A DNA stretch of 58,366 nt from Yersinia pekkanenii (GTDB taxonomy: Bacteria > Pseudomonadota > Gammaproteobacteria > Enterobacterales > Enterobacteriaceae). The DNA lies in the NCBI RefSeq assembly GCF_001152565.1, contig NZ_CQAZ01000029.1, positions 1-58,366 of the forward strand, in the 5' to 3' direction. This document shows, in pieces, positions 36,738 through 48,121 of this stretch. Both the position numbers and the translations under genes were made by a program. Under the pieces are notes generated by a model, which searched no databases, was not told the origin of the DNA, and saw only the letters and a list, made by a program, of their open reading frames with translations. Positions within the stretch are counted from its first letter, which is position 1, and the number at the start of each line of letters is the position of its first letter.

Positions 36738-37801
36738 TAATCGGCCTCGCTGACAGTACTTTGGTGTGCCGCTAATAACGCCTTAAGGGCGATCATCACT
36801 TTTTCTGGTTGAATATCAATCAAGCTTTGATGGTAACCCTGCGCGCTATCGCCTTTACGCACTTTGTGATAGCCGGTAATTAAGCGAATGACAGTGGCTT
36901 TGTCAGACAGTGGTGGGGTGAAATCCGGGCTGCTAGGGCCATACAAAGCAACCAACGGCTTATTTAATGCCGCAGCGACATGCATTAAGCCAGAATCATT
37001 GGTGACCACTGCGCAACAGGCCGCAATCAATACCACGGCTTGTTCCAGTGAGGTTTGCCCCGCCAGGTTGAGGCAATATTCGCGGGAGTTTTCAGCCAGT
37101 GCCTGACGAATTTCTTCGCCAGCTTCATTATCTTTGGCAGACCCTAATAAGATAACTTGATAGCCAGCATCAATCAGTTTCTGGGCCAGCGTGGCGTAGT
37201 GATAATGTGGCCAGCGTTTTGCCGGGCCGAACTCTGCACCAGGGCAGAAACCAATAATGGGCCGGTTATCAGTCAGGTTGTATGACGCCGTAATCTCTGC
37301 AATTTCTTCATCCCGAACCTGCAACTGTGGCCATAGCAAAGGCTGGGGTAAATCTGCGGCTGAGTGAATGCGTTCTTTATCATAGGCCAGGGCAACATAG
37401 CGCTGGACCATCAGGGGGAAGGCTTGTTTATCCAGAATGCGCATATCATTAAGCAAGAAGTAGCGCATTTCGCCACGCCAGCCAATGCGTTGTTTAATCC
37501 CTGAAAAATAAGGTATCAGGGCAGATTTAAACGAGTTTGGCAGCACGTAAGCACGGTCATAGCCTGTTTCACGCAAGGCAAGACCCAAGCGGCGACGCTC
37601 CTCAAAAGCAAAGGCTCCATGCCCTAATGGCATTGGGATTGCGTGACGAACTTCCGGCATTCTGGCCAAAAGCGGGCGGCACCACGCGGGTGCCATCACA
37701 TCAATATCTGCTGCCGGATATTCGGCCTTCAGGGTACGGTAAAGACTTTGCGACATCATCATATCGCCAACCCAAGAAGGGCCGATGACCAGTATTTTCA
37801 T
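36737..37801 (-). CDS. waaF: ADP-heptose-LPS heptosyltransferase II
   Basis: 354 residues from MKILVIGPSWVGDMMMSQSL (AAGGAA upstream). GT9 family; adds the second heptose. Conserved CPGAEFGPAKRWP, TNDSGLMHVAAALNKPLVAL (20 residues) and LYGPSSPDFTPPL are present. Middle gene of hldD-waaF-waaC. Confidence 0.97.
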   Translation of the reverse strand: MKILVIGPSWVGDMMMSQSLYRTLKAEYPAADIDVMAPAWCRPLLARMPEVRHAIPMPLGHGAFAFEERRRLGLALRETGYDRAYVLPNSFKSALIPYFSGIKQRIGWRGEMRYFLLNDMRILDKQAFPLMVQRYVALAYDKERIHSAADLPQPLLWPQLQVRDEEIAEITASYNLTDNRPIIGFCPGAEFGPAKRWPHYHYATLAQKLIDAGYQVILLGSAKDNEAGEEIRQALAENSREYCLNLAGQTSLEQAVVLIAACCAVVTNDSGLMHVAAALNKPLVALYGPSSPDFTPPLSDKATVIRLITGYHKVRKGDSAQGYHQSLIDIQPEKVMIALKALLAAHQSTVSEAD

Positions 37802-37831
37802 ACCGTTTATCAATTCCTTGCAGCAAGTAAT

Positions 37832-38764
37832 TTAGACTGAGCGATTGAGCCAGGCCAGATATTCTTTGACGCCTTCGGCGACAGTTTTGAACGGTTTGTC
37901 ATAACCCGCAGCACGTAACTTAGTCAGATCCGCTTGCGTGTATGTCTGATAACGGCCTTTCAGCTTTTCTGGGAATTCAATGTATTCCACTGGCCCGCTT
38001 TGGTGGAAATCCACCACTGCATCGGCAACTGCCTGGAAGGATTCTGCATGGCCCGTTCCACAGTTGAAAATGCCGGAGACACTGTTTTCCCAGAACCACA
38101 GATTAACGTCAGCCACATCGCCCACATAGATGAAATCGCGTTCGAAGTTTTCACTGCCGGAGAATAACTTAGGATTCTCGCCAGCGTTGATCTGGTTATT
38201 CAGGTGGAAGGCCACGCTTGCCATGCTGCCTTTATGGCCTTCACGTGGGCCATAAACGTTGAAATAACGGAATCCACAAATTTGTGAATCAGCTTCTGGC
38301 AAAATTTCGCGCACATATTGATCGAACAGAAATTTGGAATAACCATAAACATTAAGTGGTTTCTCGTACTGACGATCTTCGATGAAGTTATCAGTGCGCC
38401 CGCCGTAAGTGGCAGCAGAAGAGGCGTACAAGAAAGGAATGCGGCGATCGAGACAGAAGTGCAGAATGTCTTTAGAGTACTGATAGTTGTTATCCATCAT
38501 GTACTTACCATCCCATTCGGTGGTTGAAGAACACGCACCCTCATGGAAAATAGCATCGATATCGCCCATGTCATCACCGGCAACAATGCTGGCGACAAAA
38601 TCGTCTTTATCCATGTAATCAGCGATATCCAGATCAACCAGATTGACGAATTTGGTACCGTCTTTTAGGTTATCAACAACCAGAATATCTTTATAGCCGA
38701 TATTATTCAGTGCCTTAACGATGTTGCTGCCAATAAATCCGGCACCGCCAGTGACGATAATCAT
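37832..38764 (-). CDS. hldD: ADP-L-glycero-D-manno-heptose 6-epimerase
   Basis: 310 residues from [19 protein letters not shown] (AAGGGTGA upstream). NADP-dependent SDR that makes ADP-L-glycero-D-manno-heptose, the donor used by WaaC and WaaF encoded just downstream. GGAGFIG nucleotide motif and the catalytic YGYSKFLFD. First gene of its operon; divergent from kbl over 244 bases. Confidence 0.98.
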   Translation of the reverse strand: MIIVTGGAGFIGSNIVKALNNIGYKDILVVDNLKDGTKFVNLVDLDIADYMDKDDFVASIVAGDDMGDIDAIFHEGACSSTTEWDGKYMMDNNYQYSKDILHFCLDRRIPFLYASSAATYGGRTDNFIEDRQYEKPLNVYGYSKFLFDQYVREILPEADSQICGFRYFNVYGPREGHKGSMASVAFHLNNQINAGENPKLFSGSENFERDFIYVGDVADVNLWFWENSVSGIFNCGTGHAESFQAVADAVVDFHQSGPVEYIEFPEKLKGRYQTYTQADLTKLRAAGYDKPFKTVAEGVKEYLAWLNRSV

Positions 38765-39008
38765 CAGGTTCACCCTTGCTAATCTTCTCGGTCGGGCACC
38801 ATGCCCCACTCTCTATTTGGTATTATCATAACATTTCATAGGATAGCGCACAGCCGGAAGGGACGTAATCTCTCGGTTTCTGTGCGGCTTTAGGAATGTT
38901 CACCGTGATATGTGCTGCATTTTTCATAATATAAGATAAGGTTCCTCGTCAGTTAACCCATCAGGCAGTAAAATGTAGGGTGAAACTGCCCATCCTGGAG
39001 ATAACCCA

Positions 39009-40220
39009 ATGTCCCTGCCTTTTAATAGAAACCCTTTTTATCAGCAATTAGAACAACAACTCAAAACGACCCGTGCTGAAGGGCTGTATAAAAATGAACG
39101 GATCATCACTTCCGCCCAACAAGCCGATATCGCAGTGGCTGGTGGGCATCATGTGATTAATTTCTGCGCCAATAACTATTTGGGTCTGGCTAACCACCCA
39201 CGGTTGATCGCTGCGGCTAAAAAAGGCATGGATACTCATGGCTTTGGTATGGCGTCGGTTCGCTTTATCTGTGGCACTCAAGACACTCATAAAGAGCTTG
39301 AACAACAGTTGGCCAGTTTCCTTGGTATGGAAGATGCCATTCTCTATTCGTCGTGTTTTGATGCTAACGGGGGTCTGTTTGAAACCCTATTGGGGCCAGA
39401 GGATGCCATTATTTCTGACGCCCTGAATCATGCCTCAATCATTGATGGCGTGCGGTTATGTAAAGCCAAGCGTTACCGTTATGCCAACAATAATATGAGC
39501 GAACTGGAAGCCCAGCTAAAACAAGCCAAAGTGGATGGTGCGCGCCATATTATGGTTGCAACCGACGGTGTGTTCTCAATGGATGGCGTGATTGCCAATT
39601 TGAAGGGCGTTTGTGATTTGGCCGATGAGTATCAGGCGCTGGTGATGGTCGATGACTCCCATGCCGTCGGTTTTGTTGGCGCGAATGGCCGTGGTACTCA
39701 TGAATACTGCGAAGTGATGGATCGCGTTGATATTATCACCGGAACCTTGGGCAAAGCACTGGGGGGAGCATCGGGCGGTTATACCGCTGGCCGTAAAGAA
39801 GTGGTTGAGTGGTTGCGCCAGCGTTCACGGCCTTATCTGTTCTCAAATTCATTGGCTCCGGCCATCGTTGCGGCTTCGATTGAAGTGTTATCGCTACTGG
39901 AAGACGGTGCTGAACTGCGTGATCGCTTATGGTCGAACGCGCGTTTATTCCGCGAGAAAATGAGTGCCGCCGGTTTCACATTAGCCGGTGCCGATCATGC
40001 CATTATCCCCGTGATGCTGGGTGACGCGACACTCGCGCAAGAGTTTGCCAATGCTCTGCTGAAAGAAGGCATTTATGTCACCGGTTTCTTCTATCCGGTG
40101 GTGCCGAAAGGTCAGGCCCGTATCCGCACCCAGATGTCGGCAGATCACACGCCAGAGCAAGTCGAGCGGGCTATCGACGCCTTTGTGCGTATTGGCAAAC
40201 AACTTAATGTTATTGCGTAA
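39009..40220 (+). CDS. kbl: 2-amino-3-ketobutyrate CoA ligase
   Basis: 403 residues, PLP enzyme of the alpha-oxoamine synthase family. It cleaves 2-amino-3-ketobutyrate with CoA to glycine and acetyl-CoA, the second step after Tdh. The PLP lysine sits in [15 protein letters not shown], and [11 protein letters not shown] holds the PLP aspartate. Forms an operon with tdh, 9 bases apart. Confidence 0.98.
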   Translation: MSLPFNRNPFYQQLEQQLKTTRAEGLYKNERIITSAQQADIAVAGGHHVINFCANNYLGLANHPRLIAAAKKGMDTHGFGMASVRFICGTQDTHKELEQQLASFLGMEDAILYSSCFDANGGLFETLLGPEDAIISDALNHASIIDGVRLCKAKRYRYANNNMSELEAQLKQAKVDGARHIMVATDGVFSMDGVIANLKGVCDLADEYQALVMVDDSHAVGFVGANGRGTHEYCEVMDRVDIITGTLGKALGGASGGYTAGRKEVVEWLRQRSRPYLFSNSLAPAIVAASIEVLSLLEDGAELRDRLWSNARLFREKMSAAGFTLAGADHAIIPVMLGDATLAQEFANALLKEGIYVTGFFYPVVPKGQARIRTQMSADHTPEQVERAIDAFVRIGKQLNVIA

Positions 40221-40229
40221 GGAATGTTC

Positions 40230-41255
40230 ATGAAAGCACTGTCCAAACTGAAAGCCGAAGAAGGTATCTGGATGACCGACGTGCCACAGCCGGAGCTGGG
40301 CCACAACGACATCATGATCAAAATTCGCAAAACCGCTATTTGTGGTACCGATGTGCATATCTATAACTGGGATGAATGGTCACAAAAAACCATCCCCGTT
40401 CCGATGGTGGTCGGCCACGAATATGTCGGCGAAGTTGTGGCTATAGGTCAGGAGGTTAAAGGTTTTAATATTGGTGACCGGGTGTCTGGCGAAGGTCATA
40501 TTACCTGTGGCCATTGTCGTAACTGCCGGGGTGGGCGTACCCATCTTTGTCGCAATACTGTGGGGGTCGGCGTCAATCGGCCCGGTTCTTTTGCCGAATA
40601 CCTGGTGATCCCGGCGTTCAATGCTTTTAAGATCCCAGACAATATTTCTGATGAGCTTGCTGCCATTTTTGACCCCTTCGGCAATGCAGTACATACCGCG
40701 TTATCCTTTGATTTAGTGGGTGAAGATGTATTGGTTTCCGGTGCTGGCCCGATTGGTATCATGGCCGCCGCTGTGTGTAAACATGTTGGCGCTCGCCATG
40801 TTGTCATCACTGATGTGAATGAATACCGTCTGGATCTGGCGCGCAAAATGGGGGTGACCCGTGCTGTTAACGTCAGCAAAGAGAATCTGAGTGATGTTAT
40901 GGCTGAACTGGGCATGACTGAAGGTTTTGATGTGGGTCTGGAAATGTCAGGTGCGCCGGTAGCATTTCGTACCTTGCTTAACTCAATGAATCACGGTGGG
41001 CGTATTGCGATGTTGGGGATACCGCCTTCTGATATGTCGATCGATTGGAATCAGGTAATTTTCAAGGGGCTGTTTATCAAAGGGATTTATGGCCGCGAGA
41101 TGTTCGAAACCTGGTACAAAATGGCGGCACTGATTCAAGCCGGTTTGGATTTAACCCCGATCATTACTCATCGTTTCTCTATTGATGAGTTCCAGCAAGG
41201 GTTTGATGCCATGCGTTCGGGTAAGTCGGGTAAGGTGGTTTTAAGCTGGGACTAA
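40230..41255 (+). CDS. tdh: L-threonine 3-dehydrogenase
   Basis: 341 residues from [12 protein letters not shown] (AAGGAA upstream). NAD-dependent zinc alcohol dehydrogenase family. Catalytic zinc ligand in CGTDVH and GHEYVGEV, structural zinc [15 protein letters not shown], and nucleotide motif [11 protein letters not shown]. Feeds 2-amino-3-ketobutyrate to Kbl. Confidence 0.98.
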   Translation: MKALSKLKAEEGIWMTDVPQPELGHNDIMIKIRKTAICGTDVHIYNWDEWSQKTIPVPMVVGHEYVGEVVAIGQEVKGFNIGDRVSGEGHITCGHCRNCRGGRTHLCRNTVGVGVNRPGSFAEYLVIPAFNAFKIPDNISDELAAIFDPFGNAVHTALSFDLVGEDVLVSGAGPIGIMAAAVCKHVGARHVVITDVNEYRLDLARKMGVTRAVNVSKENLSDVMAELGMTEGFDVGLEMSGAPVAFRTLLNSMNHGGRIAMLGIPPSDMSIDWNQVIFKGLFIKGIYGREMFETWYKMAALIQAGLDLTPIITHRFSIDEFQQGFDAMRSGKSGKVVLSWD

Positions 41256-41258
41256 AAT

Positions 41259-41411
41259 ACGCCCTTCGGCCTTGAAGCTGCAGGGGTGTTGGCTGCGCGC
41301 ACTAACCCGAATCACTTACTTATGTAAGCTCATCGGGATGAGTTTGCTGGCCGCCTACCTGCACCTCCAATGACTTTGGGAACGCCCTTCGGCCTTGAAG
41401 CTGCAGGGGTG
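41259..41411. repeat. dispersed repeat, two identical 30-bp ends around a palindromic middle
   Basis: ACGCCCTTCGGCCTTGAAGC then TGCAGGGGTG occurs at 41259-41288 and again at 41382-41411. The middle has CACTTACTTATGTAAGCTCATCGG-type pairing (ACTTAC with GTAAGC) and CCCGA...TCGGG. Related copies at 32615 and 48949. Matches the Yersinia intergenic repeat as I remember it. Confidence 0.8.
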
Positions 41412-41415
41412 AGAG

Positions 41416-41449
41416 TGGGGCAGTCAGGTGATGGCTGCCCCATTTTTAT
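41416..41449. terminator. bidirectional terminator between tdh and yibQ
   Basis: TGGGGCAG, 11-base loop, CTGCCCCA and TTTTTATT. Placed between convergent genes. Confidence 0.83.
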
Positions 41450-41457
41450 TGAGCAGA

Positions 41458-42468
41458 TTACGGATTATCAGCTTTAGGTTTATCGACTGCCTGTTTCTCA
41501 ACAGGAGTAACGGGCACCGCTGGCGGGGAATACTGCTGCCAATGCTGCTGAATAAAGAGCATCGCTGGGTTCTGCATTAGGCTTTCACCTATGATACTAA
41601 ACATCCTGTCGGCATAGATTTTCTCTGGTACATAACTGGCCTTTGCGCTGCATTGCTTGATAGCTTTCAGGCGATGGTCTTTCGCTGGATCGTGCGGTTT
41701 TGATGTATCTGGTGCCACTGAGCCACTACCACGATTATTTTGCACCGGTTCATTAAGTAGTGCACTGGGCCTGACTAATACGATGTCGGAAGGCAACTGA
41801 GGCAGCATTTGTTGCAGCACTTTAATGGTGGCCGGATGCGGGTGGCCGATAGCAATGGCCGAACCGTTACGGCGTGCTAATTCTACCGCACGGTTAAACT
41901 GCTGGCGGATCGCCGCTTCATTTTGCGAGTCATCCAAAAAGACTTTGCGTTTAATCACTTTGACGCCAGTACCTTCGGCCGCTTTACTGGCCTGGCTGTT
42001 GCCAATAGTCACGCTGTCGAGGAAATAGAACTGATAGTGTTCCAGTGCCTGCATCACTTTCTGCATGCCTGGCAAACTGGAGGTCATCGCGCTACCCATG
42101 TGGTTATTCATGCCAGTGGCGTAAGGAACATTACTCACCGCCTGACGAATGATGCGCTGGATCTCTTCGCTGCTCATTGATGGTTGTAATGTATCGCGTT
42201 CCAGCGGCTGCTTGCTCAGCGGGGCCATTGGTAGATGAATCAGGATTTCACGCCCTTGATTATGGGCTTTGATCGCCATTTCTTTGGCGTAAGGGGCGTT
42301 AGGCAAGATAGCCACCGAAATGGGCAGCGGCATTTGTAATACTTTGTTTTCATTCTGAGGGCGATAACCAAAGTCATCAATAACAATCGAAAGTTTGCCC
42401 GCTTGTACTGCGTTGGCGATCAGCAGGGTGCTTACTATGATAAACCGACGGGTGTTGAAATAGCGCAA
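41458..42468 (-). CDS. yibQ: divergent polysaccharide deacetylase family protein YibQ
   Basis: 336 residues. Signal peptide (MRYFNTRRFIIVSTLLIANA, cut near AVQA-G), then the divergent polysaccharide deacetylase domain: SIVIDDFGYRP, ILIHLPMAP, GMNNHMGSAMTS, and FLDDSQ. Active-site His and Asp are retained. The C-terminal 100 residues are Pro/Lys/Gln rich and less conserved. Always next to envC; its substrate is unknown. Confidence 0.92.
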   Translation of the reverse strand: MRYFNTRRFIIVSTLLIANAVQAGKLSIVIDDFGYRPQNENKVLQMPLPISVAILPNAPYAKEMAIKAHNQGREILIHLPMAPLSKQPLERDTLQPSMSSEEIQRIIRQAVSNVPYATGMNNHMGSAMTSSLPGMQKVMQALEHYQFYFLDSVTIGNSQASKAAEGTGVKVIKRKVFLDDSQNEAAIRQQFNRAVELARRNGSAIAIGHPHPATIKVLQQMLPQLPSDIVLVRPSALLNEPVQNNRGSGSVAPDTSKPHDPAKDHRLKAIKQCSAKASYVPEKIYADRMFSIIGESLMQNPAMLFIQQHWQQYSPPAVPVTPVEKQAVDKPKADNP

Positions 42469-42491
42469 TAGGTGTTCCCTAACATTGTTCC

Positions 42492-43862
42492 CTATCTTCC
42501 TAACCAGGGTTGTGGGTTAACAGCTTGTCCTTGACGGCGGATTTCGAAATAGAGTGATGGCTCACCCTGACCGCCACTGGTACCAACCAGAGCGATCGGC
42601 TGGCCAGCTTTTACTTGAGCACCGACATTGACCAGCGCACTCTGGTTGTAGCCATATAAACTCATGTCCCCTTTGCCGTGCTCAATGACCACCACCAGAC
42701 CGTAACCTTGCAGCCAGTCTGCCAGCAACACCCGGCCATCAGCTATCGCTTTGACTTCACTGCCTTCGGGGGCGGAAATAACCATACCTTTCCAGCGTAG
42801 CTCACCTTGTAAGGCTTCGCCGAAGCGATGAGTCACGTTGCCACGAACCGGCCAAACGGCTTGACCATCCGGGCGACCGAGGCCACCGGTTCGCGCCATT
42901 AACGAGCGCTCACTTTCACTTGGCTTATAGCTGGAACCCGTTTTCTTGGCTTGTTGTTCTTTGACTTTCACTTGTTCGCGTACTCGGGCCGCTTCTTTTG
43001 CTTCCCGTTCGGCACGGGCTTTGGCTTCCCGTTCTGCTTTGGCGATTTGGTCGCGTAAACGTGATTCGTTCAGTTTTAACTCCGCCAGATTCTGCTGATC
43101 TTTTTCCAGCGAGGCTTCCAGCGATGTCAGGGTTTTCTTGCGCGCAGCACGTGCTTGTTCCAGCTTTTGTTGCTGAGTTTTTTGCTCATCCAACAGCACT
43201 TTTTGTTGGTTTTGCTTTTGCTCCAGCGTTTTTTTCTCGGTTGAGAGATGAATGCGGGTCTGTTTCAACTCCTCAATGGATTCCTGTCGGGCTTCATTAA
43301 GATAACTGAAATACGCCAGAATACGCTCACTACGCTGGCTCTCTTCGCCACTTAAAATAAGCTGTAGACTACTGTTCTGGCCTTGTTTAAAGGCGGCATC
43401 AAGTTGTTTTGACAGAATATTTTGTTGCTGAGACTGCTTGCTTTGTAGTTTTTCAATCGAGGAGGTGAGGTTGGATATTTCTTTGTCCAACTCCGTCAGG
43501 GTACCTTGGGTTTCACGCAGGCTGCGGCTGGCCTGAGCAATGGTATTTTCCTGTTGTTTCAGTTGCTCCTGCAATGAGCTGCGTTGCTGCTTTTGTTGCT
43601 TAACACTTTTTTCTTTCTCGGCGATATCCTGCTGAAGAGTTTTCAGTTGGGTTTTGTTCTCCGCCGTTTTTGCCGTTGCAGGGGCATCAACTGCATTGCC
43701 GGATAATGGCAACAGCAATACGCCAGCGTAAAAAACGCTGGCACACAGTGCTGACCACGGACGACGCACAAATTGACCTGATAACAGAGAGGATGACTTT
43801 CTGTTGTTGGTGCTGGCATCGACCATAATCATTAATCCTGCAAATGACGCCTTTTCCTTCAT
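42492..43862 (-). CDS. envC: murein hydrolase activator EnvC
   Basis: 456 residues; an internal ATG at 43826 could be the start. Signal or anchor segment (about 38-56), a long coiled coil (about 68-285, Gln/Lys/Glu rich, FtsEX-binding region in the family), and the C-terminal LytM domain (about 340-456). LytM metal ligands are missing, as in EnvC, which activates AmiA and AmiB instead of cutting. Ends GQAVNPQPWLGR. Follows gpmI by 9 bases. Confidence 0.96.
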   Translation of the reverse strand: MKEKASFAGLMIMVDASTNNRKSSSLLSGQFVRRPWSALCASVFYAGVLLLPLSGNAVDAPATAKTAENKTQLKTLQQDIAEKEKSVKQQKQQRSSLQEQLKQQENTIAQASRSLRETQGTLTELDKEISNLTSSIEKLQSKQSQQQNILSKQLDAAFKQGQNSSLQLILSGEESQRSERILAYFSYLNEARQESIEELKQTRIHLSTEKKTLEQKQNQQKVLLDEQKTQQQKLEQARAARKKTLTSLEASLEKDQQNLAELKLNESRLRDQIAKAEREAKARAEREAKEAARVREQVKVKEQQAKKTGSSYKPSESERSLMARTGGLGRPDGQAVWPVRGNVTHRFGEALQGELRWKGMVISAPEGSEVKAIADGRVLLADWLQGYGLVVVIEHGKGDMSLYGYNQSALVNVGAQVKAGQPIALVGTSGGQGEPSLYFEIRRQGQAVNPQPWLGR

Positions 43863-43871
43863 AACGAAGGA

Positions 43872-45419
43872 TTATTCCACGATGAACAGCGGCTTACCAG
43901 TCATCTCTTGCGGGATTTCCATTTCCATCAGTGACAGCATAGTCGGTGCGATATCTGAAAGTTTGCCACCTTCAACCGCTTTAACCTCTTTATTACCGAT
44001 ATAAATCAGTGGTACAGGCAGGCTGGTATGGGCCGTGTGGGCCTGACCGGTAGCCGGGTCGCGCATCTGCTCAGCATTGCCGTGGTCGGCGGTTATCAGT
44101 AATTGGCCATCGACCGCTTTTACGGCGGTAACCACTTGCTCGATGCAACTATCCAGTGTTTCTATTGCTTTCACTGCGGCATCATAATCACCGGTATGGC
44201 CGACCATATCGCCATTCGGGTAGTTACAAATGATCACATCATATTTACCGCTGGTGATAGCACCGACCAATTTTTCAGTCAGTTCTGCCGAACTCATTTC
44301 AGGTTGCAGATCATAGGTTGCGACTTTCGGTGAATTAATCAGAATACGATCTTCGCCTTTAAACGGCTCTTCAACACCACCGTTATAGAAGAACGTGACG
44401 TGAGCATATTTTTCAGTTTCAGAGATACGCAGCTGAGTTTTGTCATGCTTCATCAGCCATTCGCCGAAGGTATTGTTGAGTGATGCAGGTGGATAAGCAC
44501 TCGCCACTTTAATATCAGCCGCATATTCGGTCAACATGATGAAATCGCCGAAGTTAACCACTTTATCGCGTTTAAAACCGTCAAAGTCAGTGTTAACAAA
44601 AGCACGCGTGATTTGGCGTGCGCGGTCAGCACGGAAGTTCATGAAGATTAATGCATCCCCATCGTTCATGGCTGCATCTGCTTCACCTGCCGCCTGGATC
44701 ACGGTAGGTCTGACGAACTCATCATTTTCATCGCGGGCGTAGGCGGCTTGAAGACCTGCGGCGGCGTTATCTACCGTGAATTCACCTTTTGCCTGTGTTA
44801 GCAAGTCGTAGGCTAATTGGACACGATCCCAACGGTTATCGCGGTCCATAGCATAATAGCGACCAATAATAGACGCGATGCGGCCTTTACCCAGTTCGGA
44901 AAATTTTTCAGTGAATCGTTTCAGTGAAGACTCAGCACTGCGCGGCGGGGTGTCACGTCCATCGAGGAACGCGTGCAGATAAATGGTTGTCGCCCCGCGT
45001 TTGGCTGCCAGCTCGACCATCGCCAGAATGTGCTCTTCGTGGCTGTGTACGCCACCGGCAGATAACAGACCCATAATATGAACCGCTTTACCGGCTTTAA
45101 CCGCTTTATCAACGGCCGCCGTCAGGGTTGGGTTGGTGAAGAAGTCACCCTCTTTTATTTCTTTGTCGAGGCGGGTTAAGTCCTGATAAACAATACGGCC
45201 AGCACCCAGATTAACGTGACCGACTTCAGAGTTACCCATCTGTCCATCCGGTAGGCCGACATCCAGACCTGAAGCCGCAATCAATGTGTGGGGCTGTTGC
45301 TGCCATAAACGGTCCATTACCGGCGTTTTGGCATTCAGAATGGCATTATCTTGCTGTTCTTCACGGTGGCCGTAGCCATCAAGAATAGTCAGAACCAGTG
45401 GTTTTTTAGTGCTCGACAT
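43872..45419 (-). CDS. gpmI: cofactor-independent phosphoglycerate mutase
   Basis: 515 residues, complete iPGM. It interconverts 3- and 2-phosphoglycerate in glycolysis with Mn. Nucleophile Ser in [20 protein letters not shown] (20 residues), metal sites in DGYG near the start and ADHGNAEQM near the end. AAGAAGG lies ahead of the ATG. First gene of gpmI-envC-yibQ. Confidence 0.98.
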   Translation of the reverse strand: MSSTKKPLVLTILDGYGHREEQQDNAILNAKTPVMDRLWQQQPHTLIAASGLDVGLPDGQMGNSEVGHVNLGAGRIVYQDLTRLDKEIKEGDFFTNPTLTAAVDKAVKAGKAVHIMGLLSAGGVHSHEEHILAMVELAAKRGATTIYLHAFLDGRDTPPRSAESSLKRFTEKFSELGKGRIASIIGRYYAMDRDNRWDRVQLAYDLLTQAKGEFTVDNAAAGLQAAYARDENDEFVRPTVIQAAGEADAAMNDGDALIFMNFRADRARQITRAFVNTDFDGFKRDKVVNFGDFIMLTEYAADIKVASAYPPASLNNTFGEWLMKHDKTQLRISETEKYAHVTFFYNGGVEEPFKGEDRILINSPKVATYDLQPEMSSAELTEKLVGAITSGKYDVIICNYPNGDMVGHTGDYDAAVKAIETLDSCIEQVVTAVKAVDGQLLITADHGNAEQMRDPATGQAHTAHTSLPVPLIYIGNKEVKAVEGGKLSDIAPTMLSLMEMEIPQEMTGKPLFIVE

Positions 45420-45668
45420 TGCATAACCTTCTTATGGGTATATAGATAGAAAGCCGGTAATTTACTACAAAGCCGGTTAAAAATAGCCCAAAGAGATCAA
45501 CATTGGCGCGGGGTTTTGTATAAATATCATCATTTAGGTAATAAAACTTCCCGAGATTGCTCGCAGTTTCTGCAATAGCGCTTGCATATTGGCTGTATTT
45601 GCCGCAACGCGCAGGTATACTCTGTGACCTTGAATATTATCCCCTAACTAACGGGAGTTTTTACCCCC

Positions 45669-46103
45669 ATGTTGCAAGAAATTATGCAATTCATTAGCCA
45701 GCATCCAGTTTTGAGCCTGGCCTGGGTGGCGTTGTTCGTCGCCGTAATTTTCACCACCTTCAAAAGTTCGCTGTCAAAAGTGAAAGAGATTACCCGTGGT
45801 GAAGCGACGCGTCTGATTAACAAAGAAGATGCGGTTGTGGTTGATATCCGCACACGTGATGATTACCGCAAGGGTCATATCGCCAGTTCTATTAACTTGC
45901 TGCCGGTTGATATCAAAAATGGCAATCTGGCTGAGTTGGGAAAGCACAAGGCACAGCCGATTATCGTCGTCTGCTCAACAGGGACAACCTCTCGTGCTTC
46001 TGCTGAGCTGCTGAATAAAGCCGGTTTTGAGCAGGTGTTTACCTTGAAAGATGGCATCTCCGGCTGGAGTGGCGAGAATTTACCTCTGGCACGCGGCAAG
46101 TAA
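45669..46103 (+). CDS. yibN: rhodanese-like membrane protein YibN
   Basis: 144 residues. One N-terminal membrane helix (about 12-28, [17 protein letters not shown]) and a single rhodanese domain (about 40-140) with the active-site loop [10 protein letters not shown], Cys about 100. Sulphurtransferase family; its physiological partner is not known. First of yibN-grxC-secB-gpsA. Confidence 0.95.
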   Translation: MLQEIMQFISQHPVLSLAWVALFVAVIFTTFKSSLSKVKEITRGEATRLINKEDAVVVDIRTRDDYRKGHIASSINLLPVDIKNGNLAELGKHKAQPIIVVCSTGTTSRASAELLNKAGFEQVFTLKDGISGWSGENLPLARGK

Positions 46104-46152
46104 TTGCTATAAAAATCGCTATATCAATGAAATGTAAATTTGAGGTGTATCC

Positions 46153-46401
46153 ATGGCGAAGATTGAGATTTATACCAAAGCAACATGCCCGTTCTGCCAT
46201 CGTGCTAAAGCACTGCTGAACAATAAAGGTGCTGCTTTCCATGACATCGCAATTGATAATGACCCGGCCAAACGCGAAGAGATGATTGCTCGCAGCGGGC
46301 GGACAACTGTGCCTCAGATATTTATTGATGGGCAGCATATCGGCGGCTGTGATGATTTACATGCCCTGGATGCGCGCGGTGGGCTTGACCCGCTGCTTTA
46401 A
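46153..46401 (+). CDS. grxC: glutaredoxin 3
   Basis: 82 residues, CPFC redox centre at residues 12-15, [18 protein letters not shown] glutathione-site segment. Reduces disulphides with glutathione. Usual place between yibN and secB. Confidence 0.98.
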   Translation: MAKIEIYTKATCPFCHRAKALLNNKGAAFHDIAIDNDPAKREEMIARSGRTTVPQIFIDGQHIGGCDDLHALDARGGLDPLL

Positions 46402-46490
46402 CTCGTCAGTGGGCCCCATTAATTAATGGAAAGAGCCTACGGCGGCAGTGCAGTTTAATAAGGACGTCTAACTTTAGGGTATCTATACAC

Positions 46491-46967
46491 ATGTCAGAAC
46501 AAAACAACACCGAGATGGCTTTCCAGATCCAACGCATCTACACCAAGGATATCTCCTTCGAAGCACCGAATGCTCCGCAGGTTTTCCAGCAGGATTGGCA
46601 GCCAGAAGTTAAACTTGATCTTGATACTGCTTCCAGTCAGCTGACTGAAGATGTGTACGAAGTGGTACTGCGAGTGACTGTGACGGCCTCTTTGGGCGAA
46701 GAAACTGCATTCCTGTGCGAAGTTCAGCAAGGTGGCATCTTCTCCATCGCAGGTATCGACGGCACCCAACTGGCGCATTGCTTAGGTGCATACTGCCCGA
46801 ACATTCTGTTCCCGTATGCTCGTGAATGCATCACCAGCCTGGTTTCTCGTGGTACTTTCCCACAGCTGAATTTGGCACCGGTTAACTTTGATGCCCTGTT
46901 CATGAACTATCTGCAACAGCAGGCTGAAGGTGAAGTTGAAGGTGTTGAACAACGTCAGGATGCCTGA
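46491..46967 (+). CDS. secB: protein-export chaperone SecB
   Basis: 158 residues, full length ([20 protein letters not shown]... 20 shown). Tetrameric chaperone that keeps preproteins unfolded for Sec[18 protein letters not shown] near the C-terminus is typical. TGATG overlap with gpsA shows coupling. Confidence 0.98.
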   Translation: MSEQNNTEMAFQIQRIYTKDISFEAPNAPQVFQQDWQPEVKLDLDTASSQLTEDVYEVVLRVTVTASLGEETAFLCEVQQGGIFSIAGIDGTQLAHCLGAYCPNILFPYARECITSLVSRGTFPQLNLAPVNFDALFMNYLQQQAEGEVEGVEQRQDA

Positions 46968-47986
46968 TGAACACCACCAATGCTTCAATGACGGTAATCG
47001 GTGCCGGATCTTACGGCACCGCATTAGCCATTACGCTGGCGCGTAATGGCCATAAAGTCGTGTTATGGGGCCATGACCCTAAGCATATTCAAGTACTGCA
47101 ACAAGAGCGTTGTAACCACGCTTTCCTGCCCGATGTCCCTTTCCCTGACACTCTGCTACTGGAAACTGACTTGGCATGCGCGCTGGTAGCCAGTCGCGAT
47201 GTGTTAGTCGTGGTGCCCAGTCATGTCTTCGGCGCCGTATTGCATCAGTTGAAACCGCATTTACGCAAAGATGCGCGGATTGTCTGGGCAACCAAAGGGC
47301 TTGAGGCAGAAACAGGCCGCTTGCTTGCTGATGTGGCGAGGGAAGTGCTGGGTGATGCTATCCCGCTTGCCGTTGTTTCCGGTCCGACCTTTGCCAAAGA
47401 GCTGGCGGCAGGTTTACCCACTGCAATTGCATTAGCATCGACTGATGCGCAATTCAGTGAAGACCTACAACAGTTATTGCACTGTGGTAAAAGTTTCCGG
47501 GTTTATAGCAATCCTGACTTTATCGGGGTGCAACTGGGTGGCGCGGTAAAAAACGTGATTGCAATTGGTGCCGGTATGTCCGATGGCATTGGCTTTGGTG
47601 CGAACGCTCGCACGGCATTGATAACCCGTGGTCTGGCTGAAATGACGCGTTTGGGTTCTGCATTGGGGGCTGATCCCTCAACATTTATGGGTATGGCAGG
47701 ACTCGGTGATTTGGTGCTAACGTGCACCGATAACCAATCCCGTAACCGCCGGTTTGGCATTATGCTGGGCCAGGGGTTAGGAGTACAAGAAGCGCAGGAC
47801 AAAATTGGTCAAGTGGTTGAAGGTTATCGCAATACTAAGGAAGTTCTGGCTTTGGCGCAGCGCCATGGTGTCGAGATGCCAATAACCGAACAGATTTACC
47901 AGGTGTTGTATTGCCAAAAAAATGCCCGTGACGCGGCGTTGACCTTATTGGGCCGAACCAAAAAAGATGAGAAAAGCGGCATTTGA
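46967..47986 (+). CDS. gpsA: NAD(P)-dependent glycerol-3-phosphate dehydrogenase
   Basis: 339 residues. Makes sn-glycerol 3-phosphate for phospholipids. [20 protein letters not shown] nucleotide motif (20 residues) and the conserved [15 protein letters not shown] and [13 protein letters not shown] segments (catalytic Lys in AVKNVIAI). Full length. Confidence 0.98.
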   Translation: MNTTNASMTVIGAGSYGTALAITLARNGHKVVLWGHDPKHIQVLQQERCNHAFLPDVPFPDTLLLETDLACALVASRDVLVVVPSHVFGAVLHQLKPHLRKDARIVWATKGLEAETGRLLADVAREVLGDAIPLAVVSGPTFAKELAAGLPTAIALASTDAQFSEDLQQLLHCGKSFRVYSNPDFIGVQLGGAVKNVIAIGAGMSDGIGFGANARTALITRGLAEMTRLGSALGADPSTFMGMAGLGDLVLTCTDNQSRNRRFGIMLGQGLGVQEAQDKIGQVVEGYRNTKEVLALAQRHGVEMPITEQIYQVLYCQKNARDAALTLLGRTKKDEKSGI

Positions 47987-48074
47987 TAGGTTAAGCGGGT
48001 TGGCGGAATAAAATAATAACGACATACCTAAAGTCATTAGCGTCACCGCTATTTCAAGGCATAGAGTATTAGTT

Positions 48075-48095
48075 GCTTCGGTCGTTCCCCGAAGC
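48075..48095. other. hairpin between gpsA and cysE
   Basis: GCTTCGG, loop of seven bases, CCGAAGC. There is no T-run, so it is more likely a leader or mRNA-stability structure than a terminator. The rest of the 135-base gap holds no gene. Confidence 0.5.
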
Positions 48096-48121
48096 GGCTT
48101 GTTTATGGGCAGGAGTATATA

